Source: Astropecten irregularis
Lineage: Eukaryota > Echinodermata > Asteroidea > Paxillosida > Astropectinidae
Assembly: GCA_963971285.1 (NCBI GenBank)
Contig: OZ020246.1
Location: 17,343,217 to 17,407,216, forward strand
DNA: 64,000 nucleotides
Direction: 5' to 3'
The notes under the pieces were generated by a model, which saw only the letters and a program-made list of their open reading frames with translations, made no database searches and was not told where the DNA came from. Position numbers and translations under genes: made by a program. This document shows positions 26,916 through 41,700 of the stretch, piece after piece. How positions within the stretch are numbered: the first letter of the stretch is position 1; each line of letters starts with the position of its first letter.

Positions 26916-27064
26916 GGGATCGATTTCACCAAACTCATCGTAACTTACTATCAATCGTAGGACTTGTGATGTATCAAAACTCTACGTAGGATAAGTAGGA
27001 TACGATGAGTAATCCTTTGTAACTCGAGTTACGATCGATCGCAGGGCTTTGTGAAATCGACCCC
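26916..27064. mobile_element. GGGGTCGATTTCAC palindromic MITE, copy 3
   Basis: GGGATCGATTTCACCAAACT to GTGAAATCGACCCC, downstream of PRELID3. Confidence 0.8.
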
Positions 27065-28054
27065 TGATCCTACAAAAAGACTCTTTAAGGTATACTTCTA
27101 TTTTTAGAATTTTAATTTATGCGTCAGGAAGATTATGCTTTAGTATTTTAATAAGGACTATTTCGTCCTGACAGTGCATGGACATTATTGGGATGAAGAC
27201 ATATTGGCTGTTATGTTCAACCTGACAAATGTTAACTGGTTATTCACAGAGTTTATAACTGGTTACCCACTCCTCAGTGGTAACCCTCTAAATGTAACTA
27301 ATTTTCTAAAAATCAACTGGCAGGATTTTGAGGGACTCAAAACTGTTGGGCTCAGTCTGGCACCATATGTTTGTATGGAATTACTGGCCCAACATTGTAT
27401 AAGGATGCAGGGTACTAGGTAGTGTGGGATGTGAGCAGGTATTACTATACCTCATAAATATTCATGACCTATAGCCGAATCCCAATTGGTCAACTCACCA
27501 TCACGTGCCAGTGGATATAATTATTTGCTGATCACCAGCGAGTAGGCCAGGGAATCTCTGAAGGAACTGTTACACATGTAACATCTCACTCGCTGCGCAT
27601 GTAACATCTAACTGCGCATCCTTGGAAAACTTGCAGCGTGCGCGCGTGTGAACCTCGGGCTACATGAAGTTAATGGCGGCTCATGAACACAAACTTTTTG
27701 ATACACTTTAATACTGACACCGATCTCAACGATATTGTGAATATTTATGAGGTACATGTATAGTAAAACAGATATCACATGGTTTATTTCGGGTGGACAG
27801 TCGATTCTAGCTTCCCTTGGTGTTGCAAGTTGACAAACTAGTTCCCGAGGCAAAGCCTGTGGAACTAAAGTTTGACAACTTCTAGCACCTCGGGAACTAG
27901 AATTGACTGCCCACCCTCAAACCATGTGAAATTTTTATAATGTATGAGGGTTCCTGGTTGACATGACAAGTTTCTTGTAGTTGAATTATTGGTTTACTTT
28001 CAATTGGACTTCCTTTAAGTTGTTTCATTTGTAAGTTTCAATACCTTCAGTATG

Positions 28055-28058
<4 letters not shown>

Positions 28059-28084
<26 letters not shown>
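28059..28084. repeat. Poly-T tract
   Basis: About 26 uninterrupted T; a G15 run at 26227-26242 and a TATATA run at 28230-28243 are similar low-complexity marks downstream of PRELID3. Confidence 0.95.
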
Positions 28085-28088
<4 letters not shown>

Positions 28089-28749
28089 ATGAACAGTTTT
28101 TCTTATAATTTCAATGACCAATGCCCTAAAAAATAATAAGTCAGGAGAATTTGATCTTAATTTGGATTTCTTTCTTTTTTTATTAAGATACGTTTTAAGG
28201 AGTGTAAAAAAAAAGTATAATTTTATTTTATATATATATATATACGCAAATGTTCTGAACCCAAGAGATGATTGAGAAATTTGTTTGTTTTTTGAGGGGA
28301 AAAAAATTAGTTCAGAGTGAGGAATTATTGATACGTTTGTCAAATTATTTTGTAAAAAATGTACTCACATGTATTTTATCAGTTGGTGTCAGGGAAAATA
28401 AAATTGCAGTGTTTTGAAATGTCTCTTTTCAAAAAAAGAAGTTGTTTGTTTGTTTCTATTAATCATGTTGAGTGAAACAAGGACAGGAATACAAAGCTTG
28501 TGGTTTTTGCGGAGTTCACCTGAAGGAAAGGTAAGTAGAGCCTAGTATGATATCATGTTTTGTTTATAATTATGTGTGCTTTCTTATGATACGGGACCAA
28601 GTTCCACTGGAAAGCTCCAAAGCAAACAAATGAGTAAAGTCATCTGTGCAAAGTTCTACGAGCAACCTCCTTTTGACCTATGCTATGTCTAGTCCACAGT
28701 GCCATACACAAAATGCACAGGTCTGAATTAAAAGAGACCAATAATTTAA

Positions 28750-28850
28750 CTGGATGGCTCAGTTGGTAGAGCACCTGTACGGTATTCACGTCGCTGGTTC
28801 GAATCCTGCTCCAGTCAAATTTTCTTTGTTCACTTTTCAATGACAAGTAA
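28750..28850 (+). mobile_element. tRNA-like SINE, forward copy
   Basis: CTGGATGGCTCAGTTGGTAG, GGTTCGAATCCTGCTCCAGT, then TTTTCTTTGTTCACTTTTCA. A palindromic GGAGGGCCTGA element (28892-29017) follows. Confidence 0.8.
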
Positions 28851-29432
28851 TTAACTGCTGCAAACTGCTCATCAGCCAAAATTTATCAAATGCTTGGAGT
28901 TAGGAGGGCCTGACTGGTTTTGATACTAGCAGGATCTTTAACGAAGGCTAATGTGAGCCTTTGATAAAGATCTTGCTAGGATTGAAATGCATCAGGCCTT
29001 CCTAACTCCAAGCATTGTATTAAAAGATATTAAACCAGAGGATAACCATGCCCTATTTTTCTATATTGCTATACTTAGCCCCTAAGAAATTGAGAGGACA
29101 CAGATTGTGCCAAGTTGAAAGCCAATGGTGTTTTATTAGTGTGCTTATTGCAGCATTGGCATAATGACATCTTCAACAGACAATTTAAAACAAGGGATAT
29201 ACTGGTAGACAAACTGTATTAGAAATTTTCAAATTCTGAACTTTAAATTTTTAAAGTACAAAAATAACATACAAAGTTTAAACATGATATTTAAATGTGA
29301 CCAATGTGCCCTTTTTAAACTTGCATAGTTTTGGGTTTGTATAACCCACCAAATCTCAAAGGAAAAGAAAAACACTTCTTCAAAATGAAACTGGAAAAGT
29401 GAATGAAAACATGTGCAATATCATTTCTGGAG

Positions 29433-29565
29433 TGACTGGAGTGGGATTCGAACCAGCGACCGCCGGAATACTGTACCAACGCTCTTACCAATTGAGCTAT
29501 CCAGCCCTATGTTGGTGATGTCCTTTATACTAGTCAATTATCTTTGTTCGTTAAGTCTCGTTCCT
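29433..29565 (-). mobile_element. tRNA-like SINE, reverse copy
   Basis: ACTGGAGTGGGATTCGAACC to ATTGAGCTATCCAGCCCTAT, with the leader TAGTCAATTATCTTTGTTCG on the far side; just downstream of MTBP. Confidence 0.8.
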
Positions 29566-29744
29566 CTCAATTTTTCTTTGTTCACTTTTCAAAGAATCAA
29601 ATGTTGATAGATTTGGACACTTAATAAAACTTGTAATATGATTCTATAACAGAACAAATGGTATGGAAAATGTACAGCTCAATCTGTTTATATCCCAGTG
29701 GTTTCCATAATTTTGATATTTGCCTATTAAATCATGCCAATGTG

Positions 29745-32700
29745 TCAAGAATTCTTAATTCTGTTCTGCTCAAACTGCACCACAAAATCCGCATTAGCCT
29801 CTGCAATATTCCTCATCTCTTCATTCAGGCCCCTGGATGACTTCAAGTCCTGAGGAAAACAAAAATCATCAAAAATTGTCAGACACTTTCTCTATTAAAG
29901 GTAGTATCATACTTTGGTTTTTGTCAAAGAAATACAGATTCATGGGCAAAAATATCAAAGAAGATAGTCAAAGATACATTAACCATCATCTGTGAAAATT
30001 TCAGTCCCATACGGTGCCGACTTTTTGAGAATACAGAGAAAAACGCCCACAGTATTTCTTAAGTCTTTTCTCTTTTATTTTTGATCTTTAAAAGATACAT
30101 ATACATGTAATCCCATACCTTGACATACAGCTCTGCCATTCTATACAGTCGTTCAGTGCAGGCTTTGTAGCAGGCATTTTCCTTGGTAATCCCTCGGCTC
30201 AAAATTGTTTCTTTGACGACCTGTCGCAGTTTCTAAGTAAATGAACAAATGACACAATGCTTTTTATGATTGTCCTTAAAGGTAATCTCATACTTTGGTT
30301 TTGTGAAAGAAATGTAGATTCATGGGCAAAAATGTCAAGGAAGATGCAGTAACAGTTATCTGTTTTCAGTTTTCAGTCCCATACGGTGCCCACTTTTTTA
30401 GAAAACAGTAAAAATGTCCACAGTATTTTAAAATCTTTTCACCGTTATTTTTGATCTTAGATCAAAATTATTTTTGGTTATTGGTTTAATCTTTTGGGGA
30501 TAAATACAGGATTTAAGTCAGGAATGTTTTTACCATTACCATCTTTATACCCTGTAGGTTAAAAGTAAATCTGTGAAGACTTATGTTTTGGTATGCTACC
30601 AAAGTATGATAGTACCTTTAACATCATTAGCAATTTGGGAATTGATTTCATCCAGATCAAATTCCATAAACCCTCTACCATGTCTACTGACTTTCTGTTC
30701 CCTATGTGGTTTATTTTGGTAACTATCAATTTCATTAATGACAAATTTGGGAGAGAAGTCAAACTTGAATGAAGGGCACAAATCATTCCTACCATCCTTG
30801 TTTTCTCTGAGTTGGACAGCTTTCTTGGCTTTGAGCTGGACATAGATGTCGCTGCTTTCTGGTCATCCTCGGACGTCTTTGCAGCAAGGGGCTTTCTATC
30901 TGGCTTCTCTTCTACCATAACTCGCTTACGCGGTGACGTTCTTGTTGGCAGTGCTAGTCTGAGGGTGTAAATATCATTTTTTTAAAGTGAACAATGAAAA
31001 ATAGACTGGAGCAGGATTCGAACCAGCAACCTCTGGAACACCGTACCGGTGCTCTTACCAACTGAGCTACCCTATTATGGTAGCACGAGGCTGTATACTT
31101 CCAGGGAGCTGAGATTGTTTCAGGAATGTAAATGGGCCCGACGACCAGGGATAATAATAGTGTAAGCACATAGAGACTTGCCCCGCAATATGTCATGCGC
31201 TCTATAAAAACTGTTGATTACTTGGTGCCCTTTAAACTGGTCAAAAAAGGAATTCTGCAGGAAAGAATCAAGCAAACTATGTACCTTTTCTGCGGCAGTG
31301 TCACGGGAGCCTCATCAACCTTCCTCTTGGTACCGCTAGCAAGTCTTTTCCCAGGGCTGAACTTGTGACCTCTTTCCAGCGAAATCCTCCGTCGTTTCTC
31401 TGCTGACCTCTGTCCCTTCAAGACCCTCTGTGCTCTCTCCACTGACCGCTGAGCTCTCACAGCTGGCCTCTGCTGCTGCCCTCTTTCGTCCGACCTATGG
31501 CCCCAAGAGCCCTGACCGTCTTTGCGACCTTGGCCTCTGGCTTTCCTGGTTGCAGGAGTGGGATCGGTGGCTGAGGCTGCCTGTGGGAGTGTCAGGGTTG
31601 CAGGTGATGCAGCCTGCTCAGAGGAGCAGGTTGATGCCGTCTCGTAGCGGATGTAGCGCTGCTGCATCTTGGAGAAATGCCGGTCAATCTGCTGGCTTCG
31701 CCCCGAGTCTAAGCAGTACCTGATAGAAAATGAATTTGACAATTTAGCAAATCAGGGATAAATAGTGCAAGCTAGCTGCAAAAAAAATTTGTTATGTGGA
31801 CACAAGAATAACAAATTGCTAAATTTTTTGCTGAAAACATGCTCTCTCAATGGAAATTGTGAAAAGACATAAATAGTGCCAATGTCATTAATCTCGCAAC
31901 ATCCCTCAGTTTTTCCTATATTTTAGTTGCAAATTTTTCATTTTAAAAATTCTTTGGATGATAGGCTCATCAAATTTAGTGATAACAGCGGCATCTACTA
32001 AACAACTGCTGAGCTCCCAAATATGGTGACACATCAACAAGAAATTAGTAAGATGTTCCAAATCATCCCGTAACTTACTGAATTCCCGGGAAGGTGTACT
32101 TCTGCGCCTCCTGAAAGGTGGCCTTCTTGAGGTCGCTCCAGGCCAGGCTGGGACAGATGTTCCGTAAAGTACCCCCACCGGGTCTGTCTGCAGTTGCTGT
32201 GGAGACCGGAGAGAGATCCTCCGTGGTCGGCAGACCGCTGGCCTGGAAATGCTTTAGGAACTCATCTGCTGTTAGTGTAATGGCTGAGGAAAAAAAGGAA
32301 ATGAACTAGGAAGATTCAAACCAACACTAATACAGAAGCTGCTTCAATCTGTCAGGATTATTCTAGACACCAGTGAACATGTAACTCTTGCTTCTTTGCT
32401 TCTAACAGGGCTCCGCGCTCGAGCCATTTATAAAATATGCCCTTTGTATCGATAGCTATAGTTACCTGGATGTTCGGACAATGTCGCTGCTATGGGACAT
32501 ATAATAGCGACATAAAACGAACACAACCACATGATAAAATGTGTCTGCACAACGTGAGATGTATTTTCATGAATGGTTGAGCTGACGCCATTTTCTAATT
32601 CCATGATGTAATGGTACGACTTGTTTGTCCAAACGTCCGAATGTGACGCCACGAGTGCGGAGCCCTATTCTTGATTGTAATACTCACTGTTATCAGCTGG

Positions 32701-35700
32701 TGCCGGTACTGGCATTCCAGCCAGCATCATATCCCCTGACTTGAAGCGTTTGATCTTTCTCTCTAGTGCCTCGTGATTCTGCAGGGCCAACCGCTGCATC
32801 CAACTTGACGGACTCAGATCGGATTCTGGAGAAAACAAAATGTTGAAAATACGATATTGTGATGAATTTGTTCGTCGGAAGACGAGGACGGATGGAATAA
32901 AACAATCCCACCGCTGGCACCAATTTGTGATGAGTTCGGCCGTCGGAAGGCGAGGCGGATGGAATAAAACAATATCACCGCTGCTACCAATTTGTGATGA
33001 GTTCGGCCGACGGAACGCAAGGATGGATGAAATGCAACAATCCCACTGCTGCCACCAATTTGTGATGAGTTCAGCCGTCGGAAGGCAAAGATGGATGGAA
33101 TAATGATCAACGAATGAAGATTTTACATCATACCATGGAATAACTAATTTATTTCACACAGATTAGAGTCATCTCAACAATCATCTGTTTAAACCGTCTG
33201 TCAATGTTCAAAGTAATAACACATAATTATAGCAAGGGTTTATTCTTAATATCAAATAAGAAACAAAACAATCTATCACAACATCAGAAGGGAAAAACAG
33301 GTGATCAGTGTCACGCGATGTCATGTTGCTGGTAGTGACCTGTAAAGACATCAGCGGCAGTTAAACATAAATGTACATAGCCAGGAATTTGTCCATTAAG
33401 AAACATCCGTGGGTGAATAGGTTCAAACCTCCCTGTCTTAAGTCATCTCTTTCTTACCTGAAACAATGTTTCTGCTTCCCAAGTCATCCTCTGTATGTAC
33501 ATGTACACCATCATTCACATCTGCCATCTGTGACATTTCATCTATCTCAGCCATGACGCTGGAATAAACGGTTCCCATCAGTAGCTGCAACTCTGCAAGG
33601 GTGATGGCTGGTTCCCTGCCTTCCTGCCTCCTTTCCTCTTTTTGACAAAATGACAAAGAAATAATAATAATAATAATCGTTTGTAAGACTGGCAATGATC
33701 TAGCAACAGCACTCTCCTGTCTGTACATGCTTTATAGCAACAGTCAAAGCCGTTAAAAATTGAATATTGGATAATACTTTGGTAGCATACCGAAACAGAA
33801 ATCTTTGCAGATTTACCTATAACTTACAGGGTATAAAGATGGTGATGGTAGAAACATATCGTTAATTTTTGTTGCCTGAAATGCTGTATCTATCCAGAAA
33901 AGAGTAAAACTAATGACCCAAAACAATTTTGATCTTTTAAAGATAAAAAGTTACAATGAAAAGATTTTTAAAATACTGTGGGTGTTTTTCACTGTTTTCT
34001 CAAAAAGTGGGCACTGTATGGGACTGGAATTTTCACAGATTACTGTTAATGTATCTTCCTTGATATTTTTGCCCATGAATGTGCATTTCTTTGACAAAAC
34101 CCAAAGTATGATATTGCCTTTAATTCTGACCCAAGTTTAATTTTTGCATAAGTGTATCTGTACTGATGAAGCATAGACCACACATAGCTACACGCTTAGC
34201 AACAGCCATAGCCGTTAATTCTGACCCAACTTTAATTTTTGCATTAGTTCTTAAAGTTAAGAAGAGACTCACCAATGAATGTCTTGATGGCTTCAGCTTG
34301 GGCTAGTGTGATAGTCTCAAGAAGTCTCTGTACCTGGCTCCCATCCAGACAGGCAACTGTATTCAATGCAGTGTCCACATTCTGGCATTCTATAGTTTCA
34401 AAATTAGACAAATCTTGTTTCCCATCAATCAAATAACGTGCACAAGATATAAACATGTAAACAAGTTCAAATAGTAACTACTGGAGTTTAAAGGGCATAT
34501 ATAACATTGGTAATAAACCAAAACAGAAATGTTCACAGATTTACGTATAACTTACAGGGTATAAAGATGGTAATGGTAGAAACATACTGCGAAAATTGTT
34601 CTGTCTGAAATGCTGTTTTTATCCAGAAAATAGTAAAACCAAACACCAAAACTTTATTTGATCTTCGGAAGATCAAAAATGAGACAGCTATTTCCACACA
34701 ATTTGGCGTAACAACTGCAACGGGTTTTCAGTGTTTTCTACTGTTTCCAATGATCAATTGAGCTGAAAATTTCACAGGTTTGTTTTTATTCCATGACAAA
34801 TCAAATTATGAACAGACCGCAGCTGCTCTGTCAACGTTACCCATGTTGTACATGCCATTTAAATGGATTACCACAAATTACAACAAATTGGAAAACACAA
34901 GTTTTAATTCAACAAATTTCAAAATTCAGTGGAGCAAAATGTAGTTACCGGTACTCAAAAAAAAGGTTGGCGTCATAAAATTGCTTTGAAATATTTAAGA
35001 GTCTAGCTGTAGTTAGGAGATCATTATGCAATGGTGCAAGGGCTTTGACAATATGACATAATCTGGACTCAAACCTCTTTGATTCAAATGAGTACTATGG
35101 GCTGCAGGTAATTTCATGAAATGTTGCGTAACTTACGCAACATACAAATGTTGCATAAGTCTCGGAAACGGGCATAACTTGTGCAACCAAAGGCAGGAAA
35201 ATGTTGCGTAAGTTACGTTGAAGTTTTGTGAAATCAGCCACGGGACAAAAACTGACCATCAAATGTGAGTGACTGTTGGTACTCTGACAGCTGTGCGTGC
35301 ACCTCTCCAGTCATTTCCTGGGGCGAGTACATGACTTGGGCGATAACCTCTTGACTGGGGCCTGGATTGCGGTGTACAAGGAGATAGAAGAATTCTTGCG
35401 TTTCCCGCAAATGTAGATCAGGCACTGAAGATGAATTCGCGAAAAATAAAGAAACAATTACATTATTCAGATCGTTCAGTCTGATTCGGTAATATAATAA
35501 CCATCAAATAACCATGAGGAAAACTGACTGAATTATAAGTCATTTAAAGGTAAACAAAGGTAAACAAAGGAAAACTAGAGCGGGATTTGAACCGGCAACA
35601 TCCTGAAAAACATGTACAGGTGCTCTACCAACTGAGCTTTCAAGCCCTAAGTTAGTGGGACGCCACCATCATAGCACTGATAGCTCAGTTGGTGAGATGA

Positions 35701-38700
35701 CGGCTACTTCACTCATTCAAAGTCAAGTGCAACAGCCTGAAAGAACTTCCTCTCAGTTGGTTGACTTTGTTGACCAACAAGCCTCTGCCCAGTGAAATCC
35801 CCCAAGGCAAGTTACTGAAATCTCAGCTACAGATGCCTCCACAAGGGGCCAATGTCATGGAGCTGCTTAAGCACACAATTTGCTTAAGCATGAAAAGTCT
35901 TCCTTGATCAAACAGGATTACCTACCAAATGTTCATGTGATGATGTTTACTGCTTTTGACTTGTATTCAACCATTGTTTGCTGAGCATAACATTCACAAG
36001 GAGTTTTGGCTGGCATGCTGATTTTATTTACATGTACCAAAGTTTTGGTGCTTAAGCAAATTTTGGTGCTTAAGCAGCTCTATGAAATTGGCCTCTGATC
36101 TTACCTGTCAAATCGCTTGCAGCTGAGTTGTTCTTAATGTGGTCCTTCCATGCTTTGGTGCTCAAAGATCTTGTACTGTGAGTGCCCAGTACGAGTGTCC
36201 GACATCGAAGCCTCATGATCACCGCTGCATCGTTGGTCTGCCCAACCTCCGAGAGCCAGCTCAAGAAGTGCTTGGATCTAGGCAGTCTGACGCCTGATAA
36301 ATGCTGTCTGGATCAGGGGGTCAAGGTTCATGTGTCTAAATGTTCAAGAGGCCTTTCTCAAAGCTCGGCTCAGGCTCCGGCTTTGTCTCTGTCATCCATA
36401 TGCTGAAAATATAGGTTGTGGTTTTTCATTAAAGCTGAAGCTCTGTTTTCTTTTTCAAACCAGAGAATCTACTTCCGAACTGCAGCCAAAAGTCTCTATT
36501 TTGATGCTCGTTATTTTAGAATGGATTCACGACATGGAGCTGGAGCTGGAGCCTGAGTCGAACCCAGGGTTTGGGAAAGGCCCCAGGACCGCAACTTAGC
36601 ACTCTACAAGCTGAAGCATGAAGGTGTTGACTCCCAAGCCATGCCCACGGGATATAGCCAAGTCAACTTGCTTGATGCTAGTATGAATGCATCTTCTATC
36701 CATTCAAGAAATGTGCAGTTGAGATAGCGGGAGTGCTACCGTAGTTTCCTACATTGCTGACATTGGTTACAAAAGCAGGGCACCAGTCACCATGGAGAGA
36801 CCTTTTCCCCCTAGTTTAGAAAGGATACAGTGACAGGGTTACCGGTGATAAGAAGGCACTGGGAACACTTGCTCGACAAACGGTGCAAACCACTTCAAGT
36901 TGTCTTGAAAAGGTCACAATCTGTAGATGATCAAAGGTTCACAGTTGAGGAATGAATGCAGAGTAATGACAAAAAGGTGGATAAATTGTAATCATTTTCA
37001 AGAGGAGACAGCACTGACCTTCCTGGCTGCTTGTGATTTTGATGTCTTCATACCTGGAGATGCACACACGCTAGCAGCATCTGTCTTCTTGAGGAGGATC
37101 TGGGGACTGTCGTTCCGATGAGGGCGTAGGACAAAGCCTGGAAGAGAAAGAGATTTTTGGCCCTGAAAAAAATATATATTATTCATAAAAGTGAATATAA
37201 AGGGTTGTAAAGACATCATTTCAAACACATCACTTCAGGAAAAACCTCAATAAGACTCTCCTTAACTTCACACTTTGGTTTTTGTAAAAGAAATACAGAT
37301 TCATGGGCAAAAATATCAAGACAGATACAGTAACAGTCATCTGTGAAAATGTCGGTCCCATACAGTGCCCACTTTTTGAGAAAACAGTAAAAAACGGCCA
37401 CAGTATTTCTTAAGTCTTTTCTCTTTTATTTTTTTATCTTTTAAAACATCAAAAAGATTTTCAGGCGGAAAAATGTTAACGGTATGTTTCTACCACCACC
37501 ATCTTCCTGTTAGTTATACGTATAAGTTATAATCTGTGAACATTTCTGTTTTGGCTTCTCACCAAAGTATGATGTTTACTACCTTGAATGTAATAACCCT
37601 AAATAAACCTAAAATGAGAATCAATAATCATAAAAACAAAAATGTTCAACTTCCCATGAATTTTCCCGTAGTTGGTCTATTATACCTTTCCATCAGCAAG
37701 AACTACTTCACCACGCCACGCTGTATCTTGACCGAGCACCTCCATGACCGATTGCTCATCCCCGACCAATCTCCCATGAAGATGGTTGACCCATGCAGAC
37801 AGGCAGCCATCATACATGTCATAATCTGGTCCTATGGAGTTTGAATCTTGCAGGACTACAGTGAGATGAGCACCGTGCCATGAACACAGTCTCTGCAGCG
37901 CTCCATACAGAGAGATGTGATCATTGATAAGAGCATCAGTTGTGTCTGTTGCTAGCCATATGACGTCTAAATAGTGCCCTGTATGCATCAGAGAGAAGAT
38001 AGGGATTTTAGCCACCGGACGGATCACCTTTTCATGTTTTATTTCTCCGATTGTCATTTACTGTCACAAATGCATACGGGCAGGAAGGATACACTAAAAT
38101 GTGATCCTGAGCAGCTTTTACATGTAAGTGCTGAAGCACTAATTGCATTCCTGAAATAAACAGGCCCTATATATTTGACTGTAGGCTTACCTGTGGCTGG
38201 TAGCTTGTCTGCCAATGCATGGATCAGTTCAGCAAATTCATTGTCCTGCTCACTTAGAACAAACAACAAAACAAAAACCAAATCAAGTGATACATATGTA
38301 CCCAAAACAGCTTCTATTTTTACCATATTTTGTTTTGTACATCAGACACCATGACCCATTTTCTAGTCTTATCATTGCACCTTTTTTCAGCCAATTTTCT
38401 TTCTTTTTAAGTTTTTTTAAATCACATTTTCACATTATTTTGTCCTAATTATTTTTTATCTGCGCACACATATCAAATTATTCAAATATGTATCTTAGGC
38501 CAAACAAAAATGTGTCTGTTTAGAGTACAATCCAAGTTACCTGAAAATTTTCTAGCCAAATTGCAAACCTCAAGTTTTATCTACAGGAAGGAGATTGACC
38601 AATGATAGAAATATCTGAAAACAACTGACAGGTACGTGGCATAAAAATCTGAACTCTGAAAATCTCCTATACTTTTGTACACAACCTGTGATGAGGAAAA

Positions 38701-41700
38701 AAAATCTGAAATCCAAACAAAAAAATCTGAAATTTCAAAATTCTGAGAAATCTCATCTCTGTATCTATTATGTTTGTCATTTTGCAATACAAAATCCCAT
38801 CACTTTCACAAATAATTTTCCACCAATTATAAACATTTTCTACACTCTTACAGCTGTAGTTTTGAGAAAGATCATAGGATAAAAAAAGTGCCCGGCCATC
38901 CTAACTCCAAGCATTTTTTTATAAATTTCAGTTCATTATTTTGGCTGATGAGCAGTTTGCAGCAGTTCATTACTTGTATTAGTTGTAGTTTTCATCACCT
39001 AGAATATAAAAGTCAATACAAGTAATACATTTGTAAAAAGTGCCGGGCCCTCCTAACTCCTTGCATTTTATAAATTTCAGGTCATTATTTTGGCTGATGA
39101 TGAGCAGTTTGTGGCAGAATCTAAAAGTGAAGGAAATCTAACCTGATGGTCATCTCAATGGCTTCTGTGACATCACATGTTTCAAGGGAGGCATTTTCTT
39201 TGTCAGATGGCCCCCTATCATTGGAAAGGGAACTAGTATGCAAATGAGCCAACGGGAGCCAATCAGGGGTCGCAGATTGACCTCTATGTTTCTGACACCA
39301 TGCTGGGTTGACAGTGGCTATGTGGTACCGTTCCAGTGGAACACGGATCTGTACAGCTGTAATGAGCAAAACAAATTACATGTACATGTATATGATACAT
39401 AACATGTGTGAAAATATGACTTGAACCAAAAGTGCCTTCTTGGTGTTTTAAGCAGGGTCCAAATTTAGTAGGGCTTAACCCTAACCCTCTGCACCTATCC
39501 TCGAGACAAGAGCAGTTACCACATATTACATGTACCAGAGGAAAAATCATGTGTGGTAAACTGTGGTATATATACAAAGAGAAATTGAGAGGAGCAGGAT
39601 TTGAACCGGCAACCTCCTAAATACTGTACAGGAGCTTTACCAACTGAGCTATCCAGCCCTATGTTGGTGGTGTTCCTAATAGTTAATTATCTTTGTTCGT
39701 TTGGCAGTCAGAAGCCATGAAGGCACGCACACAAGACATTTTAGATGATGATTGTCAGACAGTTTAGTCAGACCTGTGTGCCAGATAAATACTTCTTTGT
39801 ATGATGTAAAATCCATGTTCGTTCCATGATTAATTCCATCTGTCCTCAACTCCCGACAGCTGCAAACTCATCAAAATATCCTTGTAACAGTAAGACTAAG
39901 AGTAATGTAAATCCCATTTTCGGTGTGTGTGGAAGGAAAATTCCTTCCTAGGCTGGAAGTTGATCTTACCAAAGTCATCCTGGACTTGGGAGGTGTCGTC
40001 AGCGATCTCTTGCCGGAGGGAATTCAGTAAATGTTCTTCTCCTAGTATCAAAATTAGTCATAAGAGAGAAAAAAATAAATATTACCGGTAATTTGTTCTG
40101 AATTAGGATGGCATGAAGATCCAATCTTACTTACTTTCCTGTCAAGATTCAGTGTTGTGCTTGTAAAGTTGTATGTACCCCATTGTAGAACAGAATTTAC
40201 ATTTGGATTTATTTGTAATGACCTGAATCTCAACTATTTGCGATGATCATAAGTTCGTAACCCTTGATCAACATAGATGGACCTAAGGAGCTATGGTCTC
40301 GAGTCAAGTCGAGTTGTCCCAAGACCCAGTGCTCTGATCATTGCAAAAATTTGCAAAGTAAAACCATTCCTCCATGCTACACAATAGGCCTAGGCCCTAG
40401 TAGTACTAGTAGTACTCAGAGATGCCAAGTTCAAAATTTTTTCATGAGTGAGATTTTCATGACGCGGCGTCTCAGCGCGCGCACAGGCGCGAAAGTGAGG
40501 GAGCAGAACAACCAAGTGGGGGGAGGGGGTGTCCCCACTCCCATGGTAGGGAGCTTTTTCAATTTTTAGCTCTTAATGGTGCGATCTGGTGCATACTTAA
40601 ATGACCTTTTTCTCAATTTATTTTGAAAAACAAAAGGGAAACAATGCAAATAATGCTACTTTTTATTTTTTCCTTGTCGGGTCCCGATGCGTGAGAAATA
40701 TGGGTGTCATGCGTGAGACCGTGAGACGGACCCTAATGCGTGAGTCTCACGCACAATGCATGAGACTTGGTAGCTCTGAGTACTAGCTAGCAGCATAGTA
40801 TTGGGTAGAACGTCAGACAAGTCGACCGAGAGACAACTTGACTCGAGACAACTCGACTCGAGACAACTCGACTCGAGACAACTCGACCGCAAAGACAACT
40901 CGACTTCGAGACAGCTCAACTCCAAAGAAAACTCGACTCCGAGTCCGAGACAAGTTGACTCCATCCATGCCACTGTGATGCTAGGCTGGTGTGCGCGTCG
41001 AAACAATGATTATGTAATACAAATTTATGTGTATAAAAGATGACACAGAAAATTCTGATTTCTGATAGTACTAGTAGTATATAGGAAGCAAAAGACAGAC
41101 CATGTACACTAGCAAGTAGCAGTGGGCCGGGGCGTCAGGTTGGTCGTGGCAGATGTAGACGGCCAGAGGAGACAAGTGGGCACGCTGTTGCATAAGAAAA
41201 TTGTATTTTTACTAAAAATACAATTTTCTTACGCGCTTGTTACAAACTTGAAAACAGCCTGTCTGCCAATTTGACTGGTCTGGCTAGTCTAGTTTAGTCT
41301 GGTGCCTACAACCTACATATCAAAAGTCCACACAATGAGAGCAGGAACTAGACCATATTCTCGTCTGCGGCCGTTCGTTCCGTGCATCCATGAAAAGTCG
41401 CGTCGACTTCGTTATCATTTTTAGTTTACCCCATAATTTCCCTCAAAAATCAAAGCCCTGCCCTCTTTCCACAAATTTAACCTTGCTAGTAATATTGAAG
41501 AGGAAGTAGGCCCTACGTTTCTTTCCCTTTAATCTTTATACATACACTGTAGGTATCGAACCTGTTGTCGAACAACAAACTAAACTCAACATATCCTGCA
41601 GTTATCGGTTTTCGCTCCGATAACAGGAAAGTTTCTCAAAAATGGAAACGAAATGGAATATCAGAAAATCACTCCTCACACCTTTCAACTGGACACTTCC

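Larger units (their letters stand above)
26500..29744. other. PRELID3-MTBP convergent intergenic region
   Basis: No supported gene. It holds the MITE at 26916, low-complexity tracts, two SINE copies, a GGAGGGCCTGA palindrome (28892-29017) and an unrecognised ORF (27174-27422) without homology I can name. Confidence 0.6.

Noticed and set aside
27174-27422. 82-codon ORF downstream of PRELID3
   Set aside because: No motif or homology recognised and no splice signals nearby; length is within chance for AT-rich DNA.
29400-39720. Functional tRNA genes at the GGTTCGAATCC sites
   Set aside because: All carry the same SINE flanks, lack a regular cloverleaf and vary in the anticodon region.
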